DNA from: Kineothrix sp. MB12-C1 | Lineage (GTDB): Bacteria > Bacillota > Clostridia > Lachnospirales > Lachnospiraceae | DNA length: 64,000 bases | Direction: 5' to 3' | Assembly: GCF_030863805.1 (NCBI RefSeq) | Contig: NZ_CP132957.1 | Coordinates: 1,550,001 to 1,614,000 of the forward strand | In this document: piece after piece, positions 1 to 8,502 of the stretch | Layout of the letters: every line of letters begins with the position of its first letter | How positions within the stretch are numbered: the stretch's first letter is position 1 | Notes under the pieces: generated by a model | Told to the model about the DNA's origin: nothing | Seen by the model: the letters and a program-made list of their open reading frames with translations, nothing else | The model's database searches: none | Made by a program: the position numbers and the translations under genes

Positions 1-12
1 AATAACTCCACC

Positions 13-1365
13 TCACACTATCGTCGCCGCCTTCTCTCCTGCCTTCTTCAATTCCTCCGACAGAAGACCTTTCATCTCTTCCTCAACTTCCCGATACGCT
101 TCCTCACCGGCTACATTGTTAAGCTCATAAGGATCTTTCTTCAGGTCGTACAGGAAATCTACCTCATAGACATCGCTATCCTCATACTCGAACCCATTTT
201 TATTCGGCGCATATACGCTGAACAAATAGTCCTGCGTTCTGATACAACGGCCTACACGGCTTTCGCTGATTTGTGCAAAGATAACATTTCTTCTGCCTTC
301 CACGTTGCCATCCGCCACTCCGTGCAGATCTTCACCTACCATGGCATCCCCGGCAGAAACACCTGCCATAGCGAGGAAGGTCTTCGGAAGACTTACGGTA
401 CTTACAAGGTCTTTAATACGCTTACCTCCCCGGAAGCCCGGACCTGCAATAATCAAAGGAACATGCAGGGCGGAGGAATGGCAGGATCTTTTATAATCAT
501 CACCGCCGTTTAAATGGCTGTCCGTATTCCTCGTCTGAAAGTGGGAACCATGGTCCGAGGCATAAACGATAATCGTATTCTCGTATAGTCCCTTCTCCTT
601 TAACTTATCGATAAGTCTCCCCAGGTTATCATCCAGACTCTTGCAGCAACCAAGATAGTCAGGATATTCTTCCCTCGCATTGCCTCCGAGGGCCTCTAAA
701 TCTCCGGGAAGTATAAAATCCTTGAATTCCTCTTTTGAGCCATCGGGACCTTCGTAATGCTTGCGGTCATTTTGATGATGGGGTTCAATATGGGAAATGG
801 TCATAAAAAAGGGCTTTTCCTCATCGTACTGATCCAGATATTCCAGCGCATAGTCTGTAATCTTATCTACCCGATAACCTTTAAACTCGCATTTTTGCAT
901 ATTTTCATCGTATACATAGCCGTCATAACCGTGAGAAGTGAATTCCAGAATATCCGATACGCGCCAAAAACCTTTATATCCGCCTCTTTTTTCCAGAGGG
1001 ATAGCTGTTGTTGAATAATCCACTTCGGGCCTTATGCTCTCCTTATCATCGCTGGCCAAATGCCATTTCCCGATATAAGCACAGTCATAATCCGCTTCAT
1101 ACATGTAATCAGCCACCGTTTTTACATCCTCCGGCAGAGAGATTCCATTCTTATAGCATCCTGTCTGTGTAGGATATAATCCCGTCTGGAAAATAGCACG
1201 ACAAGGTCCGCAGACAGGTTGCGGCGTATATGCCTCTTCGAAAACCACTCCCTCTTTTGCCAACTCGTCCAAGCGAGGTGTGATATTGAGAGGCTGACCG
1301 TAGCAGCCTATCGTATCCCATCTTTGCTGATCCGAAAAATAAAACAAAATATTAGGCTTTTTCAT
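13..1365 (-). CDS. Sulfatase (S1 type, Cys-type active site)
   Basis: 450 residues, normal for a bacterial S1 sulfatase, with no signal peptide and so probably cytoplasmic. The start MKKPNILFYFSDQQR is typical of the family; Asp12 and Gln13 lie at the usual metal-ligand position. The active-site motif C-x-P-x-R is seen as CGPCR, with Cys52 expected to be oxidised to formylglycine, so an anaerobic sulfatase-maturing enzyme must be encoded elsewhere. ASDHGSH supplies the second metal/sulfate site. It is last in an apparent operon, 24 bases after the GH112 phosphorylase, which suggests that it removes sulfate from imported mucin- or glycosaminoglycan-type Gal/HexNAc sugars. The exact substrate cannot be read from the sequence; a phosphodiesterase-like relative is less likely because the Cys motif is intact. 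Confidence 0.9.
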   Translation of the reverse strand: MKKPNILFYFSDQQRWDTIGCYGQPLNITPRLDELAKEGVVFEEAYTPQPVCGPCRAIFQTGLYPTQTGCYKNGISLPEDVKTVADYMYEADYDCAYIGKWHLASDDKESIRPEVDYSTTAIPLEKRGGYKGFWRVSDILEFTSHGYDGYVYDENMQKCEFKGYRVDKITDYALEYLDQYDEEKPFFMTISHIEPHHQNDRKHYEGPDGSKEEFKDFILPGDLEALGGNAREEYPDYLGCCKSLDDNLGRLIDKLKEKGLYENTIIVYASDHGSHFQTRNTDSHLNGGDDYKRSCHSSALHVPLIIAGPGFRGGKRIKDLVSTVSLPKTFLAMAGVSAGDAMVGEDLHGVADGNVEGRRNVIFAQISESRVGRCIRTQDYLFSVYAPNKNGFEYEDSDVYEVDFLYDLKKDPYELNNVAGEEAYREVEEEMKGLLSEELKKAGEKAATIV

Positions 1366-1389
1366 CCTTAATAATCATATCCTTTCTTA

Positions 1390-3552
1390 TTATCCCCTTT
1401 TTAAATCCACCCATCTCATTTCCATCCCTTCCAAATCCAGACGGTAAGACAGGTTTCCATCGATATAAAGCTCTGTATAACGTTTTTCATGTGAGTTGTT
1501 AATTACCGCGATTTTTCCGGTTTCTTCAAATACAGTTACCTCAGTATCCACATTCGTTACGTAGAAACGTTTCATCTCACTCTCTTTTCCTGCAGCATAA
1601 TAAATAGCACGAAGCAAAATGCGGCAGTTCTGAGGTGAATACGGAAGTCCTGCGAAATAGACACCACGCCCTTTTCCATATTCATTCACAACCAGTCTAC
1701 TATACTTTCCGTCCTGATTCAATATCTGATAGTTCTTACCATGTGCATAGATGCGGCTCTTCCCTTCTCCGAAGTCTATCTCTCCTTCAATATCCTCCAG
1801 AATAAAGTGCTCAGCATTCAGCTCATTATATTTATCCGTGCTAAGAGAGAATCCCAGTTCCCTGTCCACGCCAAGTACATCGCTAAGCTGGAAATAGCGA
1901 CCTTCGAACTGGCAAGCCGTAGGTTCCCCCACACCGATAAGGCCGCCGCCATTATCTACGAATTCACGCAAAGCGGTAAGAACAGCAGGATCTTTCCAAT
2001 TTTCAGCACCGCTGAACGAAGTATAAGCATCGCCTGCATTGATAATTACTTTAATATCTTCCGGAATGCCTTCTCTTACTTCATCGAAAGTAATGAATTC
2101 CACATCGAAAGGCATGCCGCTCAAGCATTCAATAACACCTACATAGGAGTAAATCTCTCTATGCCAAATCGAATGATGCACCTGATTAGCCATCCATCTT
2201 CTCAAATTACCCCAGCAGTTTAATACCGCCACTTTAAATGGAGCCACATAAGCCTTTGTTCCATTCATATTCTCGTGAATCAGACGGAATTCATTCACTA
2301 CATGAGTAATCTCATCGATGAATCCCGGCCACTCGGAAGCCAATTTCAAATATCCGCCGTATCCGATGCGGTCGAGAGGCGAACGAAGAATCGCACGCCT
2401 TGCTTTCAGCCAATTATCCCTTGCCTCTCCGATCGGATCGCCGCCTTCGCAGAATACATCCGGGAAGAAATAAGGAAGAAGCCTTCCTTCCGTATAGTTC
2501 ACTCCTTTAATATCCGAAATCATACGGAGGGTCACACCGTCGCCTACCGAGCCTACTACCGCATCCAATCCGATTGTTTCGAAATATTTTCCAAAAGGTT
2601 CTGTTCCGATCCAGTGATCACCGAGGAACATCATCGCTTCTTTACCGTATTCATGTACAATATCAACGAGTTCCTTCGCAAGCTTGCTAACTTCTATCTG
2701 CTGGAATTCGACGAAATCTCTGAATTCCTTGCTCGGTACACGGAACATAGAGTTATGATAACCTTGATCCACAATGAACTCGGGGCGGAACTTATAACCG
2801 GCCCACTTCTCGAATTGTTCCAGAATATAAGGACTTACGCTCGCACTATAACCGAACCATTCCACATATTTTTCACGTTTTTGCTCATCGAAGGTCAAAG
2901 TGAACTGATGGAAAAAGGTAGTGAAACGAACCACATCGATATGAGGGTTTTCCTCGCACCATTTTCTGAGTTTTTCCTTCACATGCTTCTGTGTCTTGGG
3001 CTGTCTTACATCGAAGGTGAGCTGATGAGGTGCATCCTGCCAATCATTCGTGATAAAGTTATACATATGAACCGGATCCCATATGAGAAATGCCAGGAAA
3101 CTCACTGTATATTCATGATATTTCTCTGTCTGAATTATGACCTCTTCGGTCTCCGCATTAAATTCCCACTTATCGGTAGGTACTACTTCTCCGGTCGTGC
3201 GGTCCATAACTTCCCACCAACGCTTCGGATCATCTATCGTGTTGACCTTAAGCTGTTCGGTATGGAATCCTTCCATTAGCTTAATGTTAAGAACCGTATC
3301 CTTAGCTGTCAAACGATTGCTGATTAAATATTCCTGCTGGATTTCTTCCGGGTTCTCAAGCGCCCACTCATTGTCTTTTCTAGTCGTGTAATAAGTCGCA
3401 TATTTTTTGCCGTCTTGCGATAACAATGCCTCCGGCATCACTGTTCCGTCACAGTCTCTGAGCGCATCAGCTCCTAAAAGATTCTTCAATCTTATCGTTT
3501 CGTCTACCATATCTATGTCGGTAGGTAATGTCAATCTGCCTGTCGTCAACAT
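1390..3552 (-). CDS. gnpA: 1,3-beta-galactosyl-N-acetylhexosamine phosphorylase (GH112)
   Basis: 720 residues, the usual GH112 length. It splits galacto-N-biose or lacto-N-biose with phosphate into galactose 1-phosphate and GalNAc or GlcNAc in the cytoplasm. By alignment from memory to the Bifidobacterium longum enzyme it matches along its length. The general acid Asp313 of that enzyme falls on the Asp of LGDHWIGTEP (about residue 312), and RFTTFFHQFTL and SPLDRIGYGGYL are conserved. The start at 3552 (MLTTGRLTLP) has AAGGAG seven bases upstream and fits the B. longum N-terminus; the frame stays open to 3609 but only by running into a repeat element. The kinase at 8498-9613 would use the released HexNAc. 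Some GH112 members act on Gal-beta-1,4-rhamnose; the sulfatase and HexNAc kinase nearby favour the HexNAc activity. Confidence 0.93.
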   Translation of the reverse strand: MLTTGRLTLPTDIDMVDETIRLKNLLGADALRDCDGTVMPEALLSQDGKKYATYYTTRKDNEWALENPEEIQQEYLISNRLTAKDTVLNIKLMEGFHTEQLKVNTIDDPKRWWEVMDRTTGEVVPTDKWEFNAETEEVIIQTEKYHEYTVSFLAFLIWDPVHMYNFITNDWQDAPHQLTFDVRQPKTQKHVKEKLRKWCEENPHIDVVRFTTFFHQFTLTFDEQKREKYVEWFGYSASVSPYILEQFEKWAGYKFRPEFIVDQGYHNSMFRVPSKEFRDFVEFQQIEVSKLAKELVDIVHEYGKEAMMFLGDHWIGTEPFGKYFETIGLDAVVGSVGDGVTLRMISDIKGVNYTEGRLLPYFFPDVFCEGGDPIGEARDNWLKARRAILRSPLDRIGYGGYLKLASEWPGFIDEITHVVNEFRLIHENMNGTKAYVAPFKVAVLNCWGNLRRWMANQVHHSIWHREIYSYVGVIECLSGMPFDVEFITFDEVREGIPEDIKVIINAGDAYTSFSGAENWKDPAVLTALREFVDNGGGLIGVGEPTACQFEGRYFQLSDVLGVDRELGFSLSTDKYNELNAEHFILEDIEGEIDFGEGKSRIYAHGKNYQILNQDGKYSRLVVNEYGKGRGVYFAGLPYSPQNCRILLRAIYYAAGKESEMKRFYVTNVDTEVTVFEETGKIAVINNSHEKRYTELYIDGNLSYRLDLEGMEMRWVDLKRG

Positions 3553-3575
3553 CGTTCTCTCCTTTTTATCCATTC

Positions 3576-3734
3576 GTAACAGTTCAGATACCTTCGCTGT
3601 TACATGCAAAAATCCATGAGAATCGCCTACGGCGATGGGATTTTTGCCAGCAGCATTTACGTTTTCTTACGGTCAGCGCAGCAAATGCGCAGACCTGTCT
3701 GAACTGTTACATCTATTCGTTATAACTGTTCAGT
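3576..3734. repeat. Intergenic element with perfect 13-bp inverted ends
   Basis: The ends gtaacagttcaga (3576-3588) and tctgaactgttac (3698-3710) are exact inverse complements, 135 bp apart outer to outer. A further degenerate copy, taactgttcag, follows at 3724-3734. ATTCGT occurs just outside both ends (3572-3577, overlapping the left end, and 3715-3720). The ends resemble those at 15375-15575, 27815-27852, 5848-5886 and 61037-61069. It sits inside an operon, directly in front of the GH112 ribosome site. No protein is encoded. Confidence 0.7.
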
Positions 3735-3763
3735 CCCCTGGCAATTACACTTGTTTTGCTCTG

Positions 3764-3940
3764 TTACCGGTACTTTTTATTGTAAAGGTACAAAAGTGAA
3801 AGCAAACCGACAAGGCCGCCAAGCATCATCAACAGGTTGCCGTATCCTGTCTGCTTTTGTCCCACTATAATCATCGTCAAAAAAGTGACAAACAAAATAA
3901 TATTTATTACTCTCCCTATTAACTGCATTGTTTTATCCAT
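3764..3940 (-). CDS. Small two-helix membrane protein (58 aa)
   Basis: A 58-residue frame starts at 3940 with a strong ribosome site (AGGAGG, 7 bases before ATG) and stops at 3764 (TAA). It begins 10 bases after the MalG-type permease gene, so it is most probably translated from the importer operon. Two hydrophobic stretches are evident, about residues 8-27 and 34-53, separated by a short polar turn (GQKQTGYGN) and followed by a basic tail (NKKYR). I do not recognise the family with certainty; small uncharacterised membrane proteins beside CUT1 importers occur in Lachnospiraceae. A role as an accessory subunit of the importer is inference from position only. It is short enough to be missed by standard gene calling. 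Confidence 0.7.
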   Translation of the reverse strand: MDKTMQLIGRVINIILFVTFLTMIIVGQKQTGYGNLLMMLGGLVGLLSLLYLYNKKYR

Positions 3941-3950
3941 GTTCTTCCTC

Positions 3951-4835
3951 CTATCCCTTCAGACCGCCAAGGCTCATTCCCTGAGTCAGACGCTTCTGTA
4001 CCAGCATGTATAGTATCAATGTAGGAAGCATAACAATAACGAGTCCTGCGTATAACTGCCCGTAGTTCGTTGCTGCTTTCTGAGCACTCACCAAGTTCAT
4101 AAGTCCCACAGGAAGTGTCTTGAACTTATCTTTTGTCATAAGTGTCATAGAGATAATATATTCATTCCAGAATGCCAGGAAGTTGAATAAAATAATCGTG
4201 ACCACTGCAGGACGTGCCATAGGAATCATAATGGTTACCATCGTCCGCACATAACCGCTTCCATCCACAAATGCTGCCTCTTCATAATCCTTTGGAATAG
4301 AAGCAAAGAACCCGGATAACAGATAGATAGTAAAGGGAAGATGCGTAGATGCATAGATAAGCGAAAGCACCACCAGGTTATTTAAAAGAAACGGCGGAAG
4401 GTTACTCCCTCTAAGAAAGGTATCTCCATCTACCAACATTAAGAAAATCGGTACTACAATATAGTTCACATTAACAAATAATCCTGCCATAAATACAACG
4501 TTCAATAGTTTACTGCCTTTAAAGCGATATCTCGCCAGTACGTAAGCTGCAGGAATCGCAATCAGCAAGAGGAAAAAGAGGGACAGCACCGTTACAAACA
4601 CTGAGTTTGCCATATAGGTACCCATATTCGCCTTCTCGAAGGCATCGATAAAGTTCTGGAAATTCAATCCTTCAGGAAGTGTCCACGGACTTCTTCCGTA
4701 GAATTCGGAATTTTCCTTCAAAGAAGCCATGAATACCCATGCCACCGGTATAACAATCACTACCGCCAAAGCGATTAACGCCAAATAGACGAAGAACTGC
4801 ATCACTATTTTCGAAGTGTTAAACTTTTTATTCAT
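3951..4835 (-). CDS. CUT1 ABC sugar importer permease, MalG type
   Basis: 294 residues with about six membrane segments. The first is at roughly 13-35, and the binding-protein-dependent EAA-loop region reads EEAAFVDGSGYVRTMVTIMIP, the contact site for the ATPase. The C-terminus LTQGMSLGGLKG is typical of MalG-type subunits. It pairs with the permease at 4851-5765 and the lipoprotein at 5905-7323. The start at 4835 has GGAGG close upstream. No ATPase gene is in the operon, so a shared MsmK/MsiK-type ATPase encoded elsewhere is expected. The substrate is inferred from the neighbours to be a Gal-HexNAc disaccharide or a sulfated derivative. Confidence 0.93.
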   Translation of the reverse strand: MNKKFNTSKIVMQFFVYLALIALAVVIVIPVAWVFMASLKENSEFYGRSPWTLPEGLNFQNFIDAFEKANMGTYMANSVFVTVLSLFFLLLIAIPAAYVLARYRFKGSKLLNVVFMAGLFVNVNYIVVPIFLMLVDGDTFLRGSNLPPFLLNNLVVLSLIYASTHLPFTIYLLSGFFASIPKDYEEAAFVDGSGYVRTMVTIMIPMARPAVVTIILFNFLAFWNEYIISMTLMTKDKFKTLPVGLMNLVSAQKAATNYGQLYAGLVIVMLPTLILYMLVQKRLTQGMSLGGLKG

Positions 4836-4850
4836 TTGCCGTCCTCCTTC

Positions 4851-5765
4851 CTAAAATTCCAATGTTTCCCGCTTCGTCACAGCATTGACAATGCCTGAAA
4901 GCGCGAATGAGAAAGTAAATACAACAACACCAATCGCCATACCATATCCATAAGAGGAGTTGGTATAGGCCTGATTATACATATAATTCAAAAATACGTC
5001 GGAAGCTCCATCCGGTCCGCCGCCGGTCATTGCTTTTACAAGCATAAAGCTTAAGTTAATCGTACTGATAATGAAAAAGGTAAGTGTGGTCCTTATATTG
5101 CTCCATATGAGCGGAAGCGTCATTGTGAAGAACTGCGTAAACCCTCCTGCCCCCTCGATCGATGCGGATTCATATATACTCTCAGGAACACTCGCCATAC
5201 TTGCCATGTACATAACCATATAGTAGCCGATGGCCTGCCAGATAAGAGCGATTATAATTGCCCATATTACAAGCTTCTGATTACCGAGCCACGCAATTAA
5301 GCCCTCTCCATTTTCCCCCACCGGGCGGAAAAGATAAATAAATGTGTTCAAAAGCCCTTCTCTCTGATCGTACACTGCGGAGAAGATCGCAGATATTACG
5401 ACGATAGACAAAATATTGGGGATGTAAAATATAACACGAAAGATACCCTGCCCTTTTATCTTTTGTCTGGATAAAATTGCTGCAAAGATAATAGCAAGAG
5501 CCATCGTAATCAATGTTACTACTACAATAATTAAAATGGAATTCTGCATGGAACGAAGAAATTTCTCATCTACAGCCAGCTTTTTAAAATTTTCAATTCC
5601 TACAAAGGTCTTTTCTGCCGAAAATCCTCCCCATTTATAAAGCGACATTTTAAACACGTTAAATGTCGGCATAATCATAAACAGAAACAATAATATTGTT
5701 GCCGGTGCGACGCAGCAGAAAATAAATGCTCCTTTTTGCCTTTTTCTACTTTTCTTCTTTCCCAT
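4851..5765 (-). CDS. CUT1 ABC sugar importer permease, MalF type
   Basis: 304 residues with six predicted membrane spans. A basic N-terminus (MGKKKSRKRQK) precedes the first span at about 14-35, and the EAA-loop signature is YESASIEGAGGFTQFFTMTLP. It lies 15 bases upstream of the MalG-type gene and is translated from 5765 with AGGAGG ahead. With its partner it forms the membrane channel of the importer fed by the lipoprotein at 5905-7323. The family assignment is firm; the disaccharide substrate is inferred from the adjoining GH112 phosphorylase. Confidence 0.93.
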   Translation of the reverse strand: MGKKKSRKRQKGAFIFCCVAPATILLFLFMIMPTFNVFKMSLYKWGGFSAEKTFVGIENFKKLAVDEKFLRSMQNSILIIVVVTLITMALAIIFAAILSRQKIKGQGIFRVIFYIPNILSIVVISAIFSAVYDQREGLLNTFIYLFRPVGENGEGLIAWLGNQKLVIWAIIIALIWQAIGYYMVMYMASMASVPESIYESASIEGAGGFTQFFTMTLPLIWSNIRTTLTFFIISTINLSFMLVKAMTGGGPDGASDVFLNYMYNQAYTNSSYGYGMAIGVVVFTFSFALSGIVNAVTKRETLEF

Positions 5766-5792
5766 CGGTCTACCTCCTGATTACATTTCCTG

Positions 5793-5833
5793 AAACAAGC
5801 GGTGAGTAACCTTCATTACCCACCGCCCCGTTT
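5793..5833 (-). other. Stem-loop between binding-protein and permease genes
   Basis: Inverted repeat GCGGTGAGTAA (5799-5809) pairs with TTACCCACCGC (5816-5826, one bulge), and the outer AAAC/GTTT can extend it. No T-run follows on the minus strand, so it is unlikely to be a full terminator. By analogy with malE-malF-type operons it may stabilise the 5' mRNA segment or cause partial termination so that the binding protein is made in excess. Confidence 0.5.
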
Positions 5834-5847
5834 ACCTTGAATAAATG

Positions 5848-5886
5848 TAGCTACTCAGTACCTTCGCATACCTACTGAATAGTTAC
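5848..5886. repeat. Short imperfect palindrome of the GTAACTATTCA family
   Basis: gtagctactcagta (5848-5861) and tactgaatagttac (5873-5886) are inverse complements with two mismatches. The right end, ctgaatagttacg, recurs exactly at 63483-63495 after the GNAT gene. It lies between the binding-protein gene and the permease genes. Confidence 0.5.
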
Positions 5887-5904
5887 GAATAAATTTCTTT
5901 TCTA

Positions 5905-7323
5905 CTACTTTAAAGCTCCCCTTAACTGGTCACTCACGTTTTCTACCGCTGCCTGCCATTCTTCCACTGTCTTATCACCTGTTACGATACTGTCGATAGT
6001 GAAGAATAAAGTTTCTTTCATGCTTACGCCTTCTACCGCTTCTGTTGCTGCGAATCCACCCATAGAAGCAATTGCTCCTTTATCATAAATAGAATAGATC
6101 ATTTTTGTCTCTTCATCAGCAATGAAATCACTTACACCCTTAACCGGCTGAATAGCTCCGCCTGTTGTTGCAAAGATTTCTGCTGCTTCATCAGAATACA
6201 GATAAGCCATGAATGCTTTTGCAAGTTCCGGATTCTCTGCCTGAGCCGGAATCCATGCCTGCTCGAAGAATGTAAACGCACATCTGTCACCGCCTGCTGT
6301 TACTGCCGGAAGAGGTGTGAATCCCCATTCGAATCCTTCTGCTCTCGGAGCATCTGCCATCTCTCCGATGATCCAGTTTCCATTCGGCATAAAGATCGCT
6401 TTATCATCCAATACTAACTGCTGATTTTTCTTAAAGTTATCTTTGTTCGCATTACCAACTGTTGTAGGCTCCATATACTGTGCAAGCTTACCTATAATAT
6501 CAAATACTTGTTTTGCTTCCTCTGTTTCCCAGATACCGTCTTCATAGCTCATCGCTCTATTATAGAAATCGCTTCCGCCTGCCTGTGTCAAAAGTCCGAA
6601 TACAAAAGCATCGAAGTATCCTGCTACCGGATAAGTAAACAAGGAAATTCCTTCTTCTTTTGCCTTATCGCCAAGTTCCCACATTTCATCCCATGTCTGA
6701 GGAACTTCCCAGCCTTTTGATGCTAAAAGGTTCGCATCATACCAAAGTCCGCAAGGGCTATAGAACATAGGTGCAAGATATGTCTCGCCATCATTGTAAG
6801 GATTTGTTACCAAGGTATCCGTGAATCCGGTGATAATTTTATCTCCTACGGATATATCTTCTCCCGGTACCTGCATGGATAATACATCAGTGATACTCAT
6901 AATTGCATTGTCTTTCAACAGTGTTTCAGGAAGAGCGAGCTCACGTCCTGTTGCCAAATATACGAAATCAGGATAGTCGCCTGCTTTCATAAGAGGGCTG
7001 ATAACTTCTTCCAGATTTTTCTCTGCTGTTAATTCAATGGTAACGCCCGGATTATTTTCCATAAACTTATTCGTTACTTCTGTCCACATCTCTGTGCCAT
7101 ATCCGCCGTCAAAAGCTGCAACCTTAAGAGTTCCTTCAAGACCTGCCTGAGCTACTTCTTCTCCTGCCTCCCCAGAAGCGGCTTCCTCAGCGGGTGCTTC
7201 TGTTTCCGCATTTTCTTCTACCGCCGGTGTTTCCTGTGTAGTCTGTGCTGTACTGCCGCATCCTGCCAATGTGCTAACGATCATTGCCGATGCCAATAAT
7301 ACAGATACGATTTTTTTCTTCAT
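5905..7323 (-). CDS. CUT1 sugar-binding lipoprotein
   Basis: 472 residues: an extracellular solute-binding protein of family 1, anchored to the membrane. The signal peptide MKKKIVSVLLASAMIVSTLAGCGS ends in the lipobox LAGC; an acidic linker rich in Glu/Ala/Thr follows to about residue 55, then the binding domain. The start at 7323 has GGGAGGAA ahead; an upstream in-frame ATG at 7356 lacks a ribosome site and would spoil the signal peptide. It is the first gene of the importer operon and has a good promoter at 7372-7400. It presumably captures the disaccharide later cleaved by the GH112 enzyme. Distal stem-loops (5793-5833) suggest higher expression than the permeases. Confidence 0.93.
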   Translation of the reverse strand: MKKKIVSVLLASAMIVSTLAGCGSTAQTTQETPAVEENAETEAPAEEAASGEAGEEVAQAGLEGTLKVAAFDGGYGTEMWTEVTNKFMENNPGVTIELTAEKNLEEVISPLMKAGDYPDFVYLATGRELALPETLLKDNAIMSITDVLSMQVPGEDISVGDKIITGFTDTLVTNPYNDGETYLAPMFYSPCGLWYDANLLASKGWEVPQTWDEMWELGDKAKEEGISLFTYPVAGYFDAFVFGLLTQAGGSDFYNRAMSYEDGIWETEEAKQVFDIIGKLAQYMEPTTVGNANKDNFKKNQQLVLDDKAIFMPNGNWIIGEMADAPRAEGFEWGFTPLPAVTAGGDRCAFTFFEQAWIPAQAENPELAKAFMAYLYSDEAAEIFATTGGAIQPVKGVSDFIADEETKMIYSIYDKGAIASMGGFAATEAVEGVSMKETLFFTIDSIVTGDKTVEEWQAAVENVSDQLRGALK

Positions 7324-7350
7324 GTCATTCCTCCCTTTGTTTATAACAAC

Positions 7351-7363
7351 TAACAATCAACTT
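7351..7363. promoter_or_regulatory. Candidate operator, copy 1 of 13-bp direct repeat
   Basis: taacaatcaactt occurs here, at the expected transcription start of the binding-protein gene, and identically at 7525-7537, 174 bp away near the start of the divergent AraC gene. Paired copies at both promoters suggest a regulator site, perhaps for the AraC protein. This is inference, and the region is very AT-rich. Confidence 0.4.
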
Positions 7364-7371
7364 GTAAATTC

Positions 7372-7400
7372 AGTATATCTATTTATTTTGCCCTGTTCAA
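7372..7400 (-). promoter_or_regulatory. Sigma-A-type promoter of the Gal-HexNAc import operon
   Basis: On the minus strand: -35 TTGAAC (7400-7395), 17-base spacer, -10 TATACT (7377-7372). It lies about 50 bases upstream of the binding-protein start codon. Confidence 0.65.
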
Positions 7401-7513
7401 TTTCTTTATTGCTGTATTTTTTATATTTATTGCTTATTTGATAATAAAAAACTTTATTTATATCAAATAATATTGTATAATTACATAATATATACAAATA
7501 TGGCAATTATTAA

Positions 7514-7542
7514 TTGTATATTATTAACAATCAACTTATTAC
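7514..7542 (+). promoter_or_regulatory. Possible promoter of the AraC gene with repeat copy 2
   Basis: TTGTAT (7514-7519), 17-base spacer, TATTAC (7537-7542). The second copy of taacaatcaactt (7525-7537) fills most of the spacer and touches the -10 box, so binding there could repress the gene. The -10 is weak and AT-rich context makes chance matches likely. Confidence 0.3.
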
Positions 7543-7621
7543 TTTATTGTTAATTTTATTTTTCTGATATAAAAAATTACAAAAATACTAAAATACCAAA
7601 TTATTAGAAAGGTAGATCATT

Positions 7622-8476
7622 ATGAGCAACGAAATTATACAATTGGAAAAAAAAGAATCATCCAAGCCCAACTTTACCCTTCGCTATATTTCCATCTCCA
7701 AATACGAAGGAGACTGGCAAAGCCTTCCTCATACACACCATTTTACCGAACTTTTCTACGTTATCAGTGGAAAAGGGGTGTTTTTAATTGAGGACGAGCC
7801 CATTCCGGTAAAACCTAATGATCTCATTATTATCAATCCTCATATCGAACATACCGAAAAGACTATGATCGGTGATCCGATGGAATATATTGTGTTCGGA
7901 GTAGATGGTCTGGCGTTTTCCTTTGAAACTGACGAAGAAATACAGAAAAATTACAGCTACTATAGCTATACTTCTTCTCAGAACCACCTTGTGAATTTCG
8001 CCGGGCTTATGCTAAAGGAATTCCGGGAAAAGAAACAGGGCTTCGATCAAGTATGCCAAAGCATCCTGCAGGTACTTCTCATCTTCATATCGAGGGAGCA
8101 GCACCTGTCTATTATTTCCGATTCCACCTTTAAAATATCCAAGGAGTGTGCTTTGGCCAAACGCTATATCGACACTAACTATGCTAAAAATATTACTTTA
8201 GATACTCTTGCAGACGTTACCCATATTAATAAATATTACCTGGCGCACTCCTTCGCGAACTGTATCGGACAATCCCCTATCAGCTATCTTACCGATAAGA
8301 GATTGAAAGCGAGTATGGAACTTCTTATTAACACTAATCATTCCATCGCACAGATTGCATCCAGCACCGGCTTCTCCTCTCAGTCTTACTTTTCACAAAT
8401 CTTCAAAAAAACGATAGGGATGACACCTCAGCAATATCGCAAACTCAATACCCCCAACAGAAAAAAGGTTGAATAG
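7622..8476 (+). CDS. AraC-family transcriptional regulator with cupin domain
   Basis: 284 residues. The N-terminal part (about 20-110) is an AraC-type cupin sensor (HTHHFTELFYVISGKGVF, then NPHIEH). The C-terminal 100 residues hold two helix-turn-helix motifs, seen as LADVTHINKYYLAHSF and IAQIASSTGFSSQSYFSQIF, and the family ending GMTPQQYRK. It is transcribed divergently from the importer operon across a 298-bp AT-rich region and is flanked on the other side by the HexNAc kinase. It is the likely sugar-responsive activator of the locus; the effector is not known. A weak ribosome site (GAAAGGT) precedes the ATG. Confidence 0.9.
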   Translation: MSNEIIQLEKKESSKPNFTLRYISISKYEGDWQSLPHTHHFTELFYVISGKGVFLIEDEPIPVKPNDLIIINPHIEHTEKTMIGDPMEYIVFGVDGLAFSFETDEEIQKNYSYYSYTSSQNHLVNFAGLMLKEFREKKQGFDQVCQSILQVLLIFISREQHLSIISDSTFKISKECALAKRYIDTNYAKNITLDTLADVTHINKYYLAHSFANCIGQSPISYLTDKRLKASMELLINTNHSIAQIASSTGFSSQSYFSQIFKKTIGMTPQQYRKLNTPNRKKVE

Positions 8477-8502
8477 TGTGAAAATTTACTTTTCACACTA
8501 TT
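8472..8502. terminator. Bidirectional terminator overlapping two stop codons
   Basis: aatagtgtgaaaa (8472-8484) and ttttcacactatt (8490-8502) form a perfect 13-bp stem with a 5-base loop. It overlaps the stop codons of both convergent genes, AraC (ends 8476) and the kinase (ends 8498). Confidence 0.7.

Noticed and set aside
2275-3279. 334-codon plus-strand frame opposite the GH112 gene
   Set aside because: It lies wholly antisense to a well-conserved enzyme, has no ribosome site and resembles no protein family.
3553-3609. N-terminal extension of GH112 by 19 residues
   Set aside because: The extra codons come from the repeat element; the ribosome site and family N-terminus place the start at 3552.
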